A DNA stretch of 64,000 nt from Bacillota bacterium (lineage in GTDB: Bacteria; Bacillota; Clostridia; Lachnospirales; Lachnospiraceae): positions 19,567 through 83,566 of the forward strand of contig JAEWYQ010000049.1 in assembly GCA_023395555.1 (NCBI GenBank), read 5' to 3'. This document shows, piece by piece, positions 51,438-60,013 of the stretch (position 1 is the stretch's first letter; the number at the start of each line of letters is the position of its first letter). The notes under the pieces were generated by a model, which did no database searches, had not been told where the DNA came from, and worked only from the letters and a program-made list of their open reading frames with translations. Made by a program: the position numbers and the translations under genes.

Positions 51438-54400
51438 ATGCGGAAAGGAAAATTTATTCAGAGAGGGAAAGCAGCCGTTGCGTTTACTCTGGCAAGCCTC
51501 ATTGTTGCAATCGCAGGCTTGACGCCCATAGGGAAGGGTACCGTTCCCGTAAAGGCGGCGGCATCCGATGTCATGCCCGGGGCTCCCCTTCACTATGGCT
51601 ACGGCCTGACATTTAGTGAGGAGTTTAATGGGGCGGGATTAAATACCCAGGTTTGGATGGATCGGTATTTCCCTCAGGCTTATGCGGAGGATGTTGATAA
51701 CGCGGCATGCTATGCCGTAAGCGGCGGAGTACTGCAGCTGCGTATTGAGGATAGCTCCCCCAAAATCGAGGGAAATATGAAGGTCAGCTCCCTGCAAACC
51801 TACAGCAGCTCCACCTTTCATGTGGACAAGCTTCGGGATGTGGAGACATTCGATGGTTTTACCACAAAATACGGTTATTTTGAAATGAGGGCTAAATTGC
51901 CGGACACCTCAAACGGAGGACATTGCGCATGGTGGCTTGCAGGAACCGGCGAGAATCCGGAGCAAAATGCGGAGATAGATATTATGGAGGTCTTAAACAG
52001 CAACCCGAATGACTCCAAGCCTCAGGTACATAAATGGAATGATGACGGTCTATCGGATTACGTGGCAAATGTCAATAACCCCGGCTCACCGCAGTCTGAG
52101 TTTCACACATACGGTATGCTATGGGAGGCGGACCTGCTGGTATTTTATTATGACAATGTTGAGATAGCCAGAACAAATCAGGCTCCGGACTATGAGATGG
52201 GAATGCTGTTGTCACTGTATACCGGCACCGATTGGTCGGGAGAGGATAACGGGGAAGCCTTTGATTTTGAGGTGGATTATATCCGGGTATTCCAGCGCAG
52301 CCTGGGCGCCGATGCGATTGTCACCTATAATGACGACACGATGGACGGCGAAGGTCTGCAATTTGTAAAGGACGGGAGCATGGGTACTCAATTCCTTCAG
52401 ACAGTTCCCCAGGATCCGGATATTGCGTTAGACAGCCATTATATTCAGTTTACCTGGAGTGAGCCGGTCGATGTTAATCAGGTTGTGTTAAGCTCCGATT
52501 GGTGCTACCGAATCGGGGACAACGGACCGGAGGGACAGGCACCGACAAATTGGGATATCTATGTATCCGAGGATGGGATTACAGGCTGGCGAAGGGTTGC
52601 CTCAACGGGAGATATTACCTGGAATACCTGTGATGACACCGTGGAGTCCAAGGCGGTAGGATTTTCCCGGGAAGCTGCTGTCAGAGGGCTTCGGGTGCAA
52701 ATTAACAATGTGTCGCGGGGATGGGAGAAATATGTCATCCGTGAAATAGATATTGCAAATGTACCCGGACAGACCGATTCGGCAGAACCTTCACCGGAGC
52801 CGACTGTAAAGCCCAAGGAACTGCAAAAGCATGCCGGGGCCGCGATGGTGTCCTATCATGACGGTGTAATGAACGGCATGGGATTAGACAATGTCAATAA
52901 TGGGGTGCTTACGGACGCATATGTCAGTGAGGATAACCCGGACATGTCGGACCAATTTATTCAATTCAACTGGGATACCCCGATTACCATGAACCAGGTA
53001 ATACTGTATTCGCAATATTGCGGAGGAATGGATGGGGAAGGCCAGGCGCCGACCTCCTGGGAAGTCTATGTGTCGGAGAACGGTACGGACGGCTGGGAGA
53101 AGGCGGCTGAAAGCGGCACGGTAACCTGGAAATCCGGAGATTTGGTTCAGTCAAAGGCTATGGATTTTGCCGAAAGAGAAAATGTAATGGCCGTTCGTAT
53201 TAAGGTAAGGAAAGCAAATCTGGCATGGAACCACTATGCTGTGAATGAAATTGAAATCAATGATTCACCGGTACCGGCAGATAATCCGGCACCTACAGGC
53301 AATCCGGCTCCAACGGATCCTGCTCCCACCTCACCTGCGGGATCCGGTACGCCGGCAGATAGCGGTAATAATGGGAATGGTGCGGCTGCGACGCCCGTTC
53401 CGACGACAACTTTCCCGGAGAAGCTGCAAAAGCATGCGGGGAATGCCACAGTGTCCTATCAAGACGGCATAATGAGCGGCATGGGATTAAACAATGTGAA
53501 TAACGGACAACTGACGGATTCGTATACCAGTGAAGACAACCCCGATATGTCAGGCCAGTTCATCCAATTTCATTGGGAGACTCCGATCACGGTAAACCAG
53601 ATGCTGCTATATTCACAATATTGCGGGGCACAGGCCGGAGAAGGTCAGGCACCGACCTCCTGGGAAATTTATGTATCGGAGAATGGAGTGGACGGCTGGG
53701 AGAAGGTAGCTGAAAGCGGCACAATATCCTGGGAAGCCGGGGATGCGGTTCAGTCAAAGACTTTGGATTTTGAAGCGAGGCAGAATATAAAGGCGGTGCG
53801 TGTTAAGATAACGAAGGCAAATCTTGAGTGGAACCACTATGCCGTGAATGAGATTGAGGTGAATTATTTACCGGTGCAAGCTGAGAAGCCGATACCTACC
53901 AAGAAGCCGACGCCTACCAAGAAGCCGATACCTACCAAGAGTCCGGCATCTGCGGATCAACCTGTACCGGTGGAAGAGACATCCAATCAGACGGCGGCTT
54001 TGCCAAAGAAGCTGCAAAAATATGCGGGGGATGCCGTAGTCTCCTATTACGATAGTGTAATGAGCGGCAATGGATTAAATAATGTCAGCAATGGGAAACT
54101 TGATGACTCATATACCAGCGAGGATAATCCGGACATGACAGGCCAGTTTATTCAATTCAACTGGGATACCCCGATTTCAGTGAGCCAGGTAATATTGTAT
54201 TCCCAATACTGCGGGGAGCAGGCAGGGAAAGGCCAGGCACCGACCTCCTGGGAAATCTATGTGTCGGAGAATGGAACGGACGGCTGGGAGAAAGTAGCCG
54301 AAAGCGGCACGGTATCCTGGAAAGCCGGGGATTTGGTTCAATCGAAGGCTTTGGATTTTGAAGCAAGACAGAATATAAAGTCCGTGCGTATTAAGATAAC

Positions 54401-54632
54401 GAAGGCAAATCTCGAGTGGAACCACTATGCCGTGAATGAGATCGAGGTAAACTATTCACCGTCATCCGCAAGGAATACATCATCTTCGAATGGAGACTCC
54501 CCGGCTGCAGTGAATAATCTGCCAAAAACCGGTGAGCGCTTGCCGGCAGGCGGTATGGTAATTCTGTATGCCCTAGCCGTAATACTGGTCATCCGATTCA
54601 AGCCTATATCCTTCAAGGGAAAGCGGAGATAG
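51438..54632 (+). CDS. Cell-wall-anchored GH16 beta-glucanase with four sandwich repeats
   Basis: The 1064-residue protein has a signal peptide (1 to about 37, ending VKAAA), a GH16 domain (about 55-292) with E179, D181, E184 in AEIDIMEV and GGHCAWWLAG, then four discoidin-like domains (about 298-445, 461-608, 662-809, 858-1005). Pro/Thr-rich linkers separate them, including three TKKP/TKSP units. The end is an LPKTGE sorting signal (from residue 1028), a hydrophobic helix and a basic tail, so sortase would fix it to peptidoglycan. It would cut extracellular laminarin-like or mixed-linkage beta-glucan. GGAGG precedes the ATG. Repeats 2-4 are nearly identical, showing recent duplication. Confidence 0.93.
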   Translation: MRKGKFIQRGKAAVAFTLASLIVAIAGLTPIGKGTVPVKAAASDVMPGAPLHYGYGLTFSEEFNGAGLNTQVWMDRYFPQAYAEDVDNAACYAVSGGVLQLRIEDSSPKIEGNMKVSSLQTYSSSTFHVDKLRDVETFDGFTTKYGYFEMRAKLPDTSNGGHCAWWLAGTGENPEQNAEIDIMEVLNSNPNDSKPQVHKWNDDGLSDYVANVNNPGSPQSEFHTYGMLWEADLLVFYYDNVEIARTNQAPDYEMGMLLSLYTGTDWSGEDNGEAFDFEVDYIRVFQRSLGADAIVTYNDDTMDGEGLQFVKDGSMGTQFLQTVPQDPDIALDSHYIQFTWSEPVDVNQVVLSSDWCYRIGDNGPEGQAPTNWDIYVSEDGITGWRRVASTGDITWNTCDDTVESKAVGFSREAAVRGLRVQINNVSRGWEKYVIREIDIANVPGQTDSAEPSPEPTVKPKELQKHAGAAMVSYHDGVMNGMGLDNVNNGVLTDAYVSEDNPDMSDQFIQFNWDTPITMNQVILYSQYCGGMDGEGQAPTSWEVYVSENGTDGWEKAAESGTVTWKSGDLVQSKAMDFAERENVMAVRIKVRKANLAWNHYAVNEIEINDSPVPADNPAPTGNPAPTDPAPTSPAGSGTPADSGNNGNGAAATPVPTTTFPEKLQKHAGNATVSYQDGIMSGMGLNNVNNGQLTDSYTSEDNPDMSGQFIQFHWETPITVNQMLLYSQYCGAQAGEGQAPTSWEIYVSENGVDGWEKVAESGTISWEAGDAVQSKTLDFEARQNIKAVRVKITKANLEWNHYAVNEIEVNYLPVQAEKPIPTKKPTPTKKPIPTKSPASADQPVPVEETSNQTAALPKKLQKYAGDAVVSYYDSVMSGNGLNNVSNGKLDDSYTSEDNPDMTGQFIQFNWDTPISVSQVILYSQYCGEQAGKGQAPTSWEIYVSENGTDGWEKVAESGTVSWKAGDLVQSKALDFEARQNIKSVRIKITKANLEWNHYAVNEIEVNYSPSSARNTSSSNGDSPAAVNNLPKTGERLPAGGMVILYALAVILVIRFKPISFKGKRR
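52821..54455 (+). repeat. Three near-identical coding repeats inside the wall-anchored GH16 gene
   Basis: Units at about 52821-53260, 53424-53863 and 54012-54452 encode the sandwich domains; each starts CTGCAAAA and ends near AACCACTATGC(C/T)GTGAATGA. They are close at the DNA level, unlike the first, more divergent domain before them. Expect copy number variation by recombination. Confidence 0.85.
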
Positions 54633-54753
54633 CATTAATCCGGCGAAAATGTAATGCGATGGGCAGGAATCTAAAGATGCTAAGCCAACCGGCAGCTTCA
54701 CTCCTATTAAGACGGGTAAAACCGCTACAACATCGATAAAATATGAAAAAGAA

Positions 54754-54785
54754 AATAGCCCAACACGTCATTGTGATGGGCTATT
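54754..54785 (+). terminator. Weak terminator-like hairpin after the large GH16 gene
   Basis: AATAGCCCA (54754-54762) pairs with TGGGCTATT (54777-54785); there is no T run after it. Confidence 0.4.
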
Positions 54786-54836
54786 GAAGTTGGTCAAAAG
54801 TTGGGACAGAATATGTTGGGTAGGAGAACTGATAAA

Positions 54837-54977
54837 TTAACATGTTGAGCAGAAGAAAGAAAAAGTATTTAAAGCAAAAGCAACAACCAGGAGCATCAGG
54901 CGGTTTTCCGTCATTCTCTGCAGTATTCCGATGCCCATGAATACGGCTGATGCAAGCGTAAACAGGGAGATGCCCAA
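54837..54977 (-). pseudogene. Membrane-protein fragment fused to an ABC remnant
   Basis: The minus strand encodes a hydrophobic segment (LFTLASAVFMGIGILQRM then LMLLVVAFALNTFSF) ending in TAA at 54837. It follows directly the broken ATPase fragment to its right in a different frame, so it looks like the join of two deleted genes. Origin unknown. Confidence 0.45.
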
Positions 54978-55440
54978 AATAACGGTATAGATCCTCCCGG
55001 GGAAATTCCCTGAGGTCCTTATTATTAAGACTGATATTCCCGTGATAATCCTCTAAAATACCGCAGATCAGCTTTGATAGAGTGCTTTTGCCGCTGCCGT
55101 TATATCCCAGCAGGCTGACGATTTCCCCTTTCTTTACCTTGAGGCTTGCACCGTCTACGTCATTTCCTTCCTGGCTTGGATAGGAGTATGTGATGTTTTC
55201 TAAGGATATTTCCTTGAATTCACCATCTGATAACTGAAATGCAGGCAGGGAATAATTATTGATATTATTCAGCCTGTTCTTGCCGGTACTTCCTGTGAAT
55301 ACTTCGTATTTTCCGTATATTTATTATTTTCTGCCAGCTCCCGGCTCATGATATCAACAATACTGGTGCTTCCCCACATGAGGGACCACATCATTCCGGT
55401 TAAAAAGGTGAAATCTCCGACACTCAGGGTGTTTTCCATT
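54978..55440 (-). pseudogene. ABC exporter remnant (frameshifted, truncated)
   Basis: The minus strand encodes the end of a transporter membrane domain (LSVGDFTFLTGMMWSLMWGS ...) from 55439, then after a frameshift near 55270 the start of an ATPase domain (ISLENITYSYPSQEG, Walker [12 protein letters not shown] at about 55110-55080) that stops after LYRYFG near 54980. Signature and Walker B are missing. It is a decayed exporter. Confidence 0.75.
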
Positions 55441-55449
55441 ACAGTTAAG

Positions 55450-55722
55450 CCTGCGGTTCAGATAAATGTGCCCAAAGCTGCCCCCGGCGGAAGGTATCAG
55501 GATAGAAAAGCTCTGGGCAGAAAGAATCAGGCAGTGAGAAAGCTGGAAAGGGTGATAGAAGAAACGGAACGGGAGATTGAAAGAATAAAAGAATTGATGG
55601 AAAGCCCGGAAATTGCCTGTGATTATACGAAGCTGAGTGAACTGCATGATCAGCTGGCAAGGGAAGAGATTAAGCTGGAGGAGCACCTTGAGGATTACGT
55701 GAAGGAGCAACGGATGAAATAG
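55450..55722 (+). pseudogene. C-terminal remnant of an ABC-F protein
   Basis: The plus-strand frame encodes a charged coiled coil (KALGRKNQAVRKLERVIEE ... HDQLAREEIKLEEHL) like the C-terminal hairpin of Uup/YfmR-type ABC-F ATPases. No ATPase domain precedes it; the sequence before 55450 belongs to the opposite-strand remnant. Probably a deletion product. Confidence 0.6.
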
Positions 55723-55788
55723 GTTAAGTCATGAAGGCAGGTGCTATTGTATCAGGGAGTTAAATAAATGGCCGATTTAAAATTTTGC

Positions 55789-55837
55789 TTGCTTATCTAA
55801 CAATTGTTAGGTAAAATATATCTAACAATTGTTAGAT
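55789..55837 (+). promoter_or_regulatory. tetR promoter with two palindromic operators
   Basis: TTGCTT (55789-55794) and TAAAAT (55812-55817) are 17 bases apart. CTAACAATTGTTAG occurs twice, at 55797-55810 (inside the spacer) and 55822-55835 (over the transcription start); the second extends to the perfect palindrome ATCTAACAATTGTTAGAT (55820-55837). Centres are 25 bp apart. Autorepression by the TetR protein is the obvious reading. Confidence 0.85.
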
Positions 55838-55860
55838 AAAAAGAAAAGAGAGGAGCATGA

Positions 55861-56475
55861 ATGAAGCAGAAGACAAATACAAAGGACATTATAGAACAGG
55901 TTGCTTTAGAGCTGTTTTCAAAAAAAGGATATCGGGCGGTATCAATCAGAGATATCTGTAAACAGGTGGGCATTAAAGAGAGTACCATCTATTATTATTT
56001 TACTAATAAACAGGCAATCATGGATTCACTCATGGAAAAGATCGATATGCTGATTGAAAGTATGAAGAGTGCTTTTGAAGCAGAATTTATCAAGCTGGAT
56101 TCAATTCCGGAAGCAGAATTTTGTGAAGTCGCCGTCGGGGTGTTGAAAAATTATCTGTTAAATCCATATGTTTATAAGATGTTATCCGTGCTGACCATTG
56201 AAAAAATGTCGGAGAAGACGGCCTATGAAACGTATCACAGGCTGGTGTTTGAACTGCCCTTATTACAGCAGGAGCAGGTCTTTAAAAGGATGATGGAAAG
56301 AGGGTATATAAAACCGAATAATCCAACGGTGCTGGCACAGGAATATTATGCAGTTATTTACCTGGCCTTTCAAAAAAACTGTGTTGGATATGGGGTGACA
56401 GAGGAGCAGATCAATACGGCCTGTGAGGAAATCCGAATTAATATGGAAGACATATATAGAAAGATGAAGGGGTGA
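55861..56475 (+). CDS. TetR-family transcriptional regulator
   Basis: The 204-residue protein has an N-terminal helix-turn-helix (about 9-55: IIEQVALELFSKKGYRAVSI then VGIKESTIYYYFTNKQAI) and a helical ligand-binding domain. GAGAGGAG precedes the ATG. It sits behind two identical palindromes and four bases before a hydrolase gene, so it probably represses both. The inducer is unknown, possibly a lipophilic ester handled by the hydrolase. Confidence 0.93.
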   Translation: MKQKTNTKDIIEQVALELFSKKGYRAVSIRDICKQVGIKESTIYYYFTNKQAIMDSLMEKIDMLIESMKSAFEAEFIKLDSIPEAEFCEVAVGVLKNYLLNPYVYKMLSVLTIEKMSEKTAYETYHRLVFELPLLQQEQVFKRMMERGYIKPNNPTVLAQEYYAVIYLAFQKNCVGYGVTEEQINTACEEIRINMEDIYRKMKG

Positions 56476-56479
56476 TTTT

Positions 56480-57385
56480 ATGAAAGCATATAGAAGTACG
56501 AAAGCAGGAAGTAATATATTGAAAACCTATGATGAGCTGTTAGAGCAATGGGGTGTGCCGGTGGAGGAACGGATGGTGCCTACCGCATATGGCTCTACAC
56601 ATGTTACTATAACCGGGAAAGAGGATGGTAAGCCATTACTTATGTTTCATGGTGTAGGTGACGATTCTGCTCTAATGTGGATTTATAATGCAAAAGAACT
56701 GGGAAAATATTTTAGATTATATGCGGTAGATACCATTGGCGGGCCTGGAAAAAGTATAATGGATGAGAATTATAATGCGGATTTTGATGATGTTATATGG
56801 ATTGATGAAATAATGAATTTTCTTGAACTGGAAAGGTCTTCTATAATAGGGGTATCCCATGGGGGATATTTGGTCCAGCTGTATACATTACATAGACCGG
56901 AGAGAGTGGACAAAGCAATTTGCCTTGCTTCTTCCGTGCCCATAGGCGGGAGCGGAAATCCCATGAGGACCATGATGAAAATTTTTCTCCCGGAAGCTTT
57001 ATTTCCCACGAAGGGAAATGTAAGAAAGCTCCTGAGAAAGCTGTCGGGAGATCATGCAGAGGTGTTCACTGATCATACACTGATCTTGAATCATTATACC
57101 TGGTTATTAAAAGGATTTAATAATATGGCGATGAGATATCATAAGGTACGAGTGTTTACAGAGGAAGAAGTAGATCAAATCAGGGATAAGATATTTTATC
57201 TGGCAGGCCTGGAGGATCCTTTTCAAAAATTGGGAGGAGAGAGTCTGCTAAGGGATTATGGAATGAATGTAAGATTTTATGAAGGTGTTGGACATGGTAT
57301 TAATCATGAGATTTCAGACGAAATAAATAATATGGTGATACGAATTATGGCAGGAGAGATAAGTGATTTATCACTTGTGGAGTAG
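56480..57385 (+). CDS. Alpha/beta hydrolase
   Basis: The 301-residue protein has the oxyanion segment LLMFHGVGDDS, nucleophile elbow GVSHGG (Ser about 131), a probable acid in LAGLEDPF and the catalytic histidine in GVGHGINHE, in correct order. It starts four bases after the tetR stop with AAGGGG upstream. The substrate cannot be told; esters or lactones are typical for this group. Confidence 0.88.
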   Translation: MKAYRSTKAGSNILKTYDELLEQWGVPVEERMVPTAYGSTHVTITGKEDGKPLLMFHGVGDDSALMWIYNAKELGKYFRLYAVDTIGGPGKSIMDENYNADFDDVIWIDEIMNFLELERSSIIGVSHGGYLVQLYTLHRPERVDKAICLASSVPIGGSGNPMRTMMKIFLPEALFPTKGNVRKLLRKLSGDHAEVFTDHTLILNHYTWLLKGFNNMAMRYHKVRVFTEEEVDQIRDKIFYLAGLEDPFQKLGGESLLRDYGMNVRFYEGVGHGINHEISDEINNMVIRIMAGEISDLSLVE

Positions 57386-57500
57386 CCTGTGTATCGGTGC
57401 CATTAATGTATTAGCGGACAACCTTAAATAAGCCTATTTCAGCCGCATGCAAAATCCCCGTTACACCATAATCATGAGGGTAAACAGCCCACTTATGCAC

Positions 57501-57540
57501 AGCAAACAGCCCACTACGCTATTGGAGTGGGTTGTTTGCT
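57501..57540. terminator. Hairpin between the hydrolase and ABC-F genes
   Basis: AGCAAACAGCCCACT (57501-57515) pairs with AGTGGGTTGTTTGCT (57526-57540), 15 pairs with one wobble, in the convergent gap. No T run on either strand; may still slow both transcripts. Confidence 0.45.
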
Positions 57541-57621
57541 AAAAAGGGGAGGATACCTAAACAAAAAACCCTCTGTGGAAAAATCCTAACAGCCCGATTG
57601 AAACGCACCTCTTATCCTTTT

Positions 57622-59196
57622 CTAACCCAATTCAATTACTTTATTGGCAACATTAATACCAAAGCGCTCGTCATGTTCAACGAATATTATGGTCGGTTCA
57701 TATTTCAGAATGGCTTTTTCCAGCTGTTCACGAAAATAAATATCCATATAGTTCAAGGGTTCATCCAATAATATTAATTGATTTTGACCGGAGAAGGCTC
57801 TGGCTATATCTAATTTTCTGATTTCACCACCACTAAAGGTTTCAATAGGTCGCATCATAGTATTGTCGGATATATTAAATAGCTGACAGAATTCCCTTAT
57901 TTTCATCCATTCTTCTCTGGTTGTTATAAGGTCTGATAGAAAACCATTCTTCCATAAGGGGTCTTGGCAGCTTTCGGCAATCATCAGACCATTGGCATAT
58001 TCAATACAATCCTTGGAAGGCAAAGCGCCGGATAACAGCTTGAGTAAAGTGCTTTTACCGCTCCCGTTTGCACCCTTTATCCATATCCTGTCTCCGGAGT
58101 AAACCTCAAAGCATGCATTATTTATAATGCTTCTGTCATGAGAATATCCGAACTTAAGCTGCTTCACTTTGATCAGGAGAGCTTCCTCTGATTTTTCCTG
58201 ATTTATTGTTAGCTCATCTGCTACCTCATAGTTTTTTAAAAGCTCTTTTTTGATCTTTAGATTTTCCTCTGCTTCCAATTCTGCATTCTTTGCGTGCCTC
58301 ATAAACTGCGCCGCTCTTGATCCACTGGATCTTTCAAATTTGCCATGCTGATTTTTAGTTTCCTCTGCGATGGATGCCCATTTTCTTTTACTTACGGACT
58401 GATTCTCTAAAGCCGAGATTTCCTTTTCCAGTTTGGTACGAGTTCGGAATTCGTAAGCCTCCTTCCAATCCTTATTCGTCTTCCATGAGGAGTAATTTCC
58501 CTTTTCTAGTTCGATGTTAGTCTTATTAATGGAAAGAACATGATCGATTACCTTATCTAAAAAGTCCCGGTCGTGTGAAACAACGATAAAACCCTTCTTT
58601 TTTTGAAGATAAGTTATCAATACCTCTTTTCCTCTTATATCTAAGTGATTGGTAGGCTCATCCAATAATACAAAGGCGTTATGACGTAGAAATAGTGTGA
58701 TAATCTGTAATTTAGTCTTTTCACCACCGGATAAGGAAGCATAATCTCTTTCCAACAAATCATCGGGAAGCTGCATTAAATTAACCTCCTTACGAATTCG
58801 GCTTTCCATGTTATAGCCATCCATTTTCAGATACGATTCTAAAAGCTGTTGATATTCATCTATACGTCTCTCAACATTCTCTCTGAGAATTTCATCCATT
58901 AGAACCTCTAAGGTTTTCAATCCACCGATATTCTCCTTTATTATATCCATCGGCTTATGATATTGAACATTAACCTGGTAGGGAAATAGCTCGGTTTTAG
59001 CATCCATACGAATATGCCCCTGGTTCGGTATTAGGGTCTGGTTCAGCAAATGTAGAAAGGTTGTTTTTCCTCTACCATTTCTGCCAATCAGTCCTAATTT
59101 CCAATCGGTATCTAAACTCAGATTCACATGCTCAAATACCGGCTGATAGTACTGCGCATAATAAAAGGTTAAATCATTAACTATAATTTTCGACAT
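57622..59196 (-). CDS. Lsa-like ABC-F ribosomal protection protein
   Basis: The 524-residue soluble protein has two ATPase domains: first with GRNGRGKTT, LSGGEKTKLQ and VLLDEPTNHLD, second with [19 protein letters not shown] and LILLDEPLNYMD. A charged interdomain linker (about 240-330) is the part that reaches the peptidyl-transferase centre. The opening with TDWKLGLIGRNGRGKTTFL is the pattern of Lsa/Vga-type proteins giving lincosamide, streptogramin A and pleuromutilin resistance. No membrane helices. It is preceded by a consensus promoter, a 14-codon upstream ORF and a hairpin, suggesting drug-induced control. Drug range is inferred. Confidence 0.8.
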   Translation of the reverse strand: MSKIIVNDLTFYYAQYYQPVFEHVNLSLDTDWKLGLIGRNGRGKTTFLHLLNQTLIPNQGHIRMDAKTELFPYQVNVQYHKPMDIIKENIGGLKTLEVLMDEILRENVERRIDEYQQLLESYLKMDGYNMESRIRKEVNLMQLPDDLLERDYASLSGGEKTKLQIITLFLRHNAFVLLDEPTNHLDIRGKEVLITYLQKKKGFIVVSHDRDFLDKVIDHVLSINKTNIELEKGNYSSWKTNKDWKEAYEFRTRTKLEKEISALENQSVSKRKWASIAEETKNQHGKFERSSGSRAAQFMRHAKNAELEAEENLKIKKELLKNYEVADELTINQEKSEEALLIKVKQLKFGYSHDRSIINNACFEVYSGDRIWIKGANGSGKSTLLKLLSGALPSKDCIEYANGLMIAESCQDPLWKNGFLSDLITTREEWMKIREFCQLFNISDNTMMRPIETFSGGEIRKLDIARAFSGQNQLILLDEPLNYMDIYFREQLEKAILKYEPTIIFVEHDERFGINVANKVIELG

Positions 59197-59213
59197 ATAA
59201 GCCTCTCTTTCCT

Positions 59214-59248
59214 ATCCGGCCTCTACGTGAAAATCGTATATGCCGGAT
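59214..59248 (-). promoter_or_regulatory. Hairpin just before the ABC-F ribosome binding site
   Basis: ATCCGGC (59214-59220) pairs with GCCGGAT (59242-59248), with inner TACG/CGTA. It lies immediately 5' of the AGAGAGG Shine-Dalgarno and could modulate translation. Confidence 0.5.
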
Positions 59249-59379
59249 TACAATAATGCATTTTCAAAGCGGTAGAAACAGCATTTTCTCATTCTTATCC
59301 TAGCGATTCTTATCAATCTGCAAATAATAATCACATTGACACCTTCTTTCTGTTTTTACTTAATTCCCAAAGATAAGCA

Positions 59380-59424
59380 TTAAAAAAAGAGCTTGAGAAA
59401 TAAAATAGCATTCACAGGCTGCAT
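59380..59424 (-). CDS. Putative leader peptide of the ABC-F gene (14 codons)
   Basis: The minus-strand ATG at 59424 preceded by AGGAAG (spacing about 7) encodes MQPVNAILFLKLFF then TAA. It lies about 170 bases downstream of a perfect promoter and about 180 bases before the resistance gene, the layout of ribosome-mediated attenuation leaders (as for vmlR or erm genes). Peptide function is inferred from position only. Confidence 0.5.
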   Translation of the reverse strand: MQPVNAILFLKLFF

Positions 59425-59597
59425 AAAAATACTTCCTATAAAATAAGAATGATAAACACAAACAAGACAGAAGCAATCTAACTCCTGACATGCATGGATA
59501 TTCTACATTTCATAAGAAGCATTATTTACGAATTCTGATACGCACTTTATTCTCAACCTCATATTCTCAAATATTTAATAATTATAACGACTATTAA

Positions 59598-59626
59598 ATT
59601 ATACCGATTTTAAGAGGCAATGTCAA
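59598..59626 (-). promoter_or_regulatory. Consensus promoter of the ABC-F gene
   Basis: On the minus strand TTGACA (59626-59621) and TATAAT (59603-59598) are exactly consensus and 17 bases apart. Transcription would start near 59591, leaving a leader of nearly 400 bases. A promoter this strong on a resistance gene needs downstream control. Confidence 0.85.
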
Positions 59627-60013
59627 TTTAAATTGTTGAAAAAACTGCAGACGATTACTGTTCAGAGATCAATGTGAGATACCATCAAAAAAAATTTCGT
59701 CATGTTTCACAATGATTTAATGTGGGGAGTGAACAGCAGCCAGAATTAGGGACGGGCAGAAATTAATGTAATGTTCGGTTGTATTAGCAGGGGGTATATG
59801 GTAATATTGTTGCAGGAGTAATGGAGACAAGGGACAAGTTTCCTGGAAGGGAATGCAGCCTCTGCTTATAGGATTAAACGGATCAATGATAAGAAAAAAT
59901 AACTGAGACCATATATGGCGCCGGAATTGTGAAGGAAATGATGGGAGTAAGGCGGCATCAATAGGTTATAATAAGAAGTATAAAACAGAACAAATCAGGA
60001 GAGGGAGAACATT
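59627..60013. other. Intergenic stretch without recognisable gene
   Basis: No coding frame is convincing. A TATAAT at 59967-59972 precedes the deacetylase gene by about 40 bases without a good -35 partner. Composition is A-rich. Confidence 0.5.

Noticed and set aside
57386..57621. Short coding remnant on the minus strand near 57420-57520
   Set aside because: A frame of about 30 codons reads protein-like but has no start, no recognisable family and stops on both sides; not enough to call.
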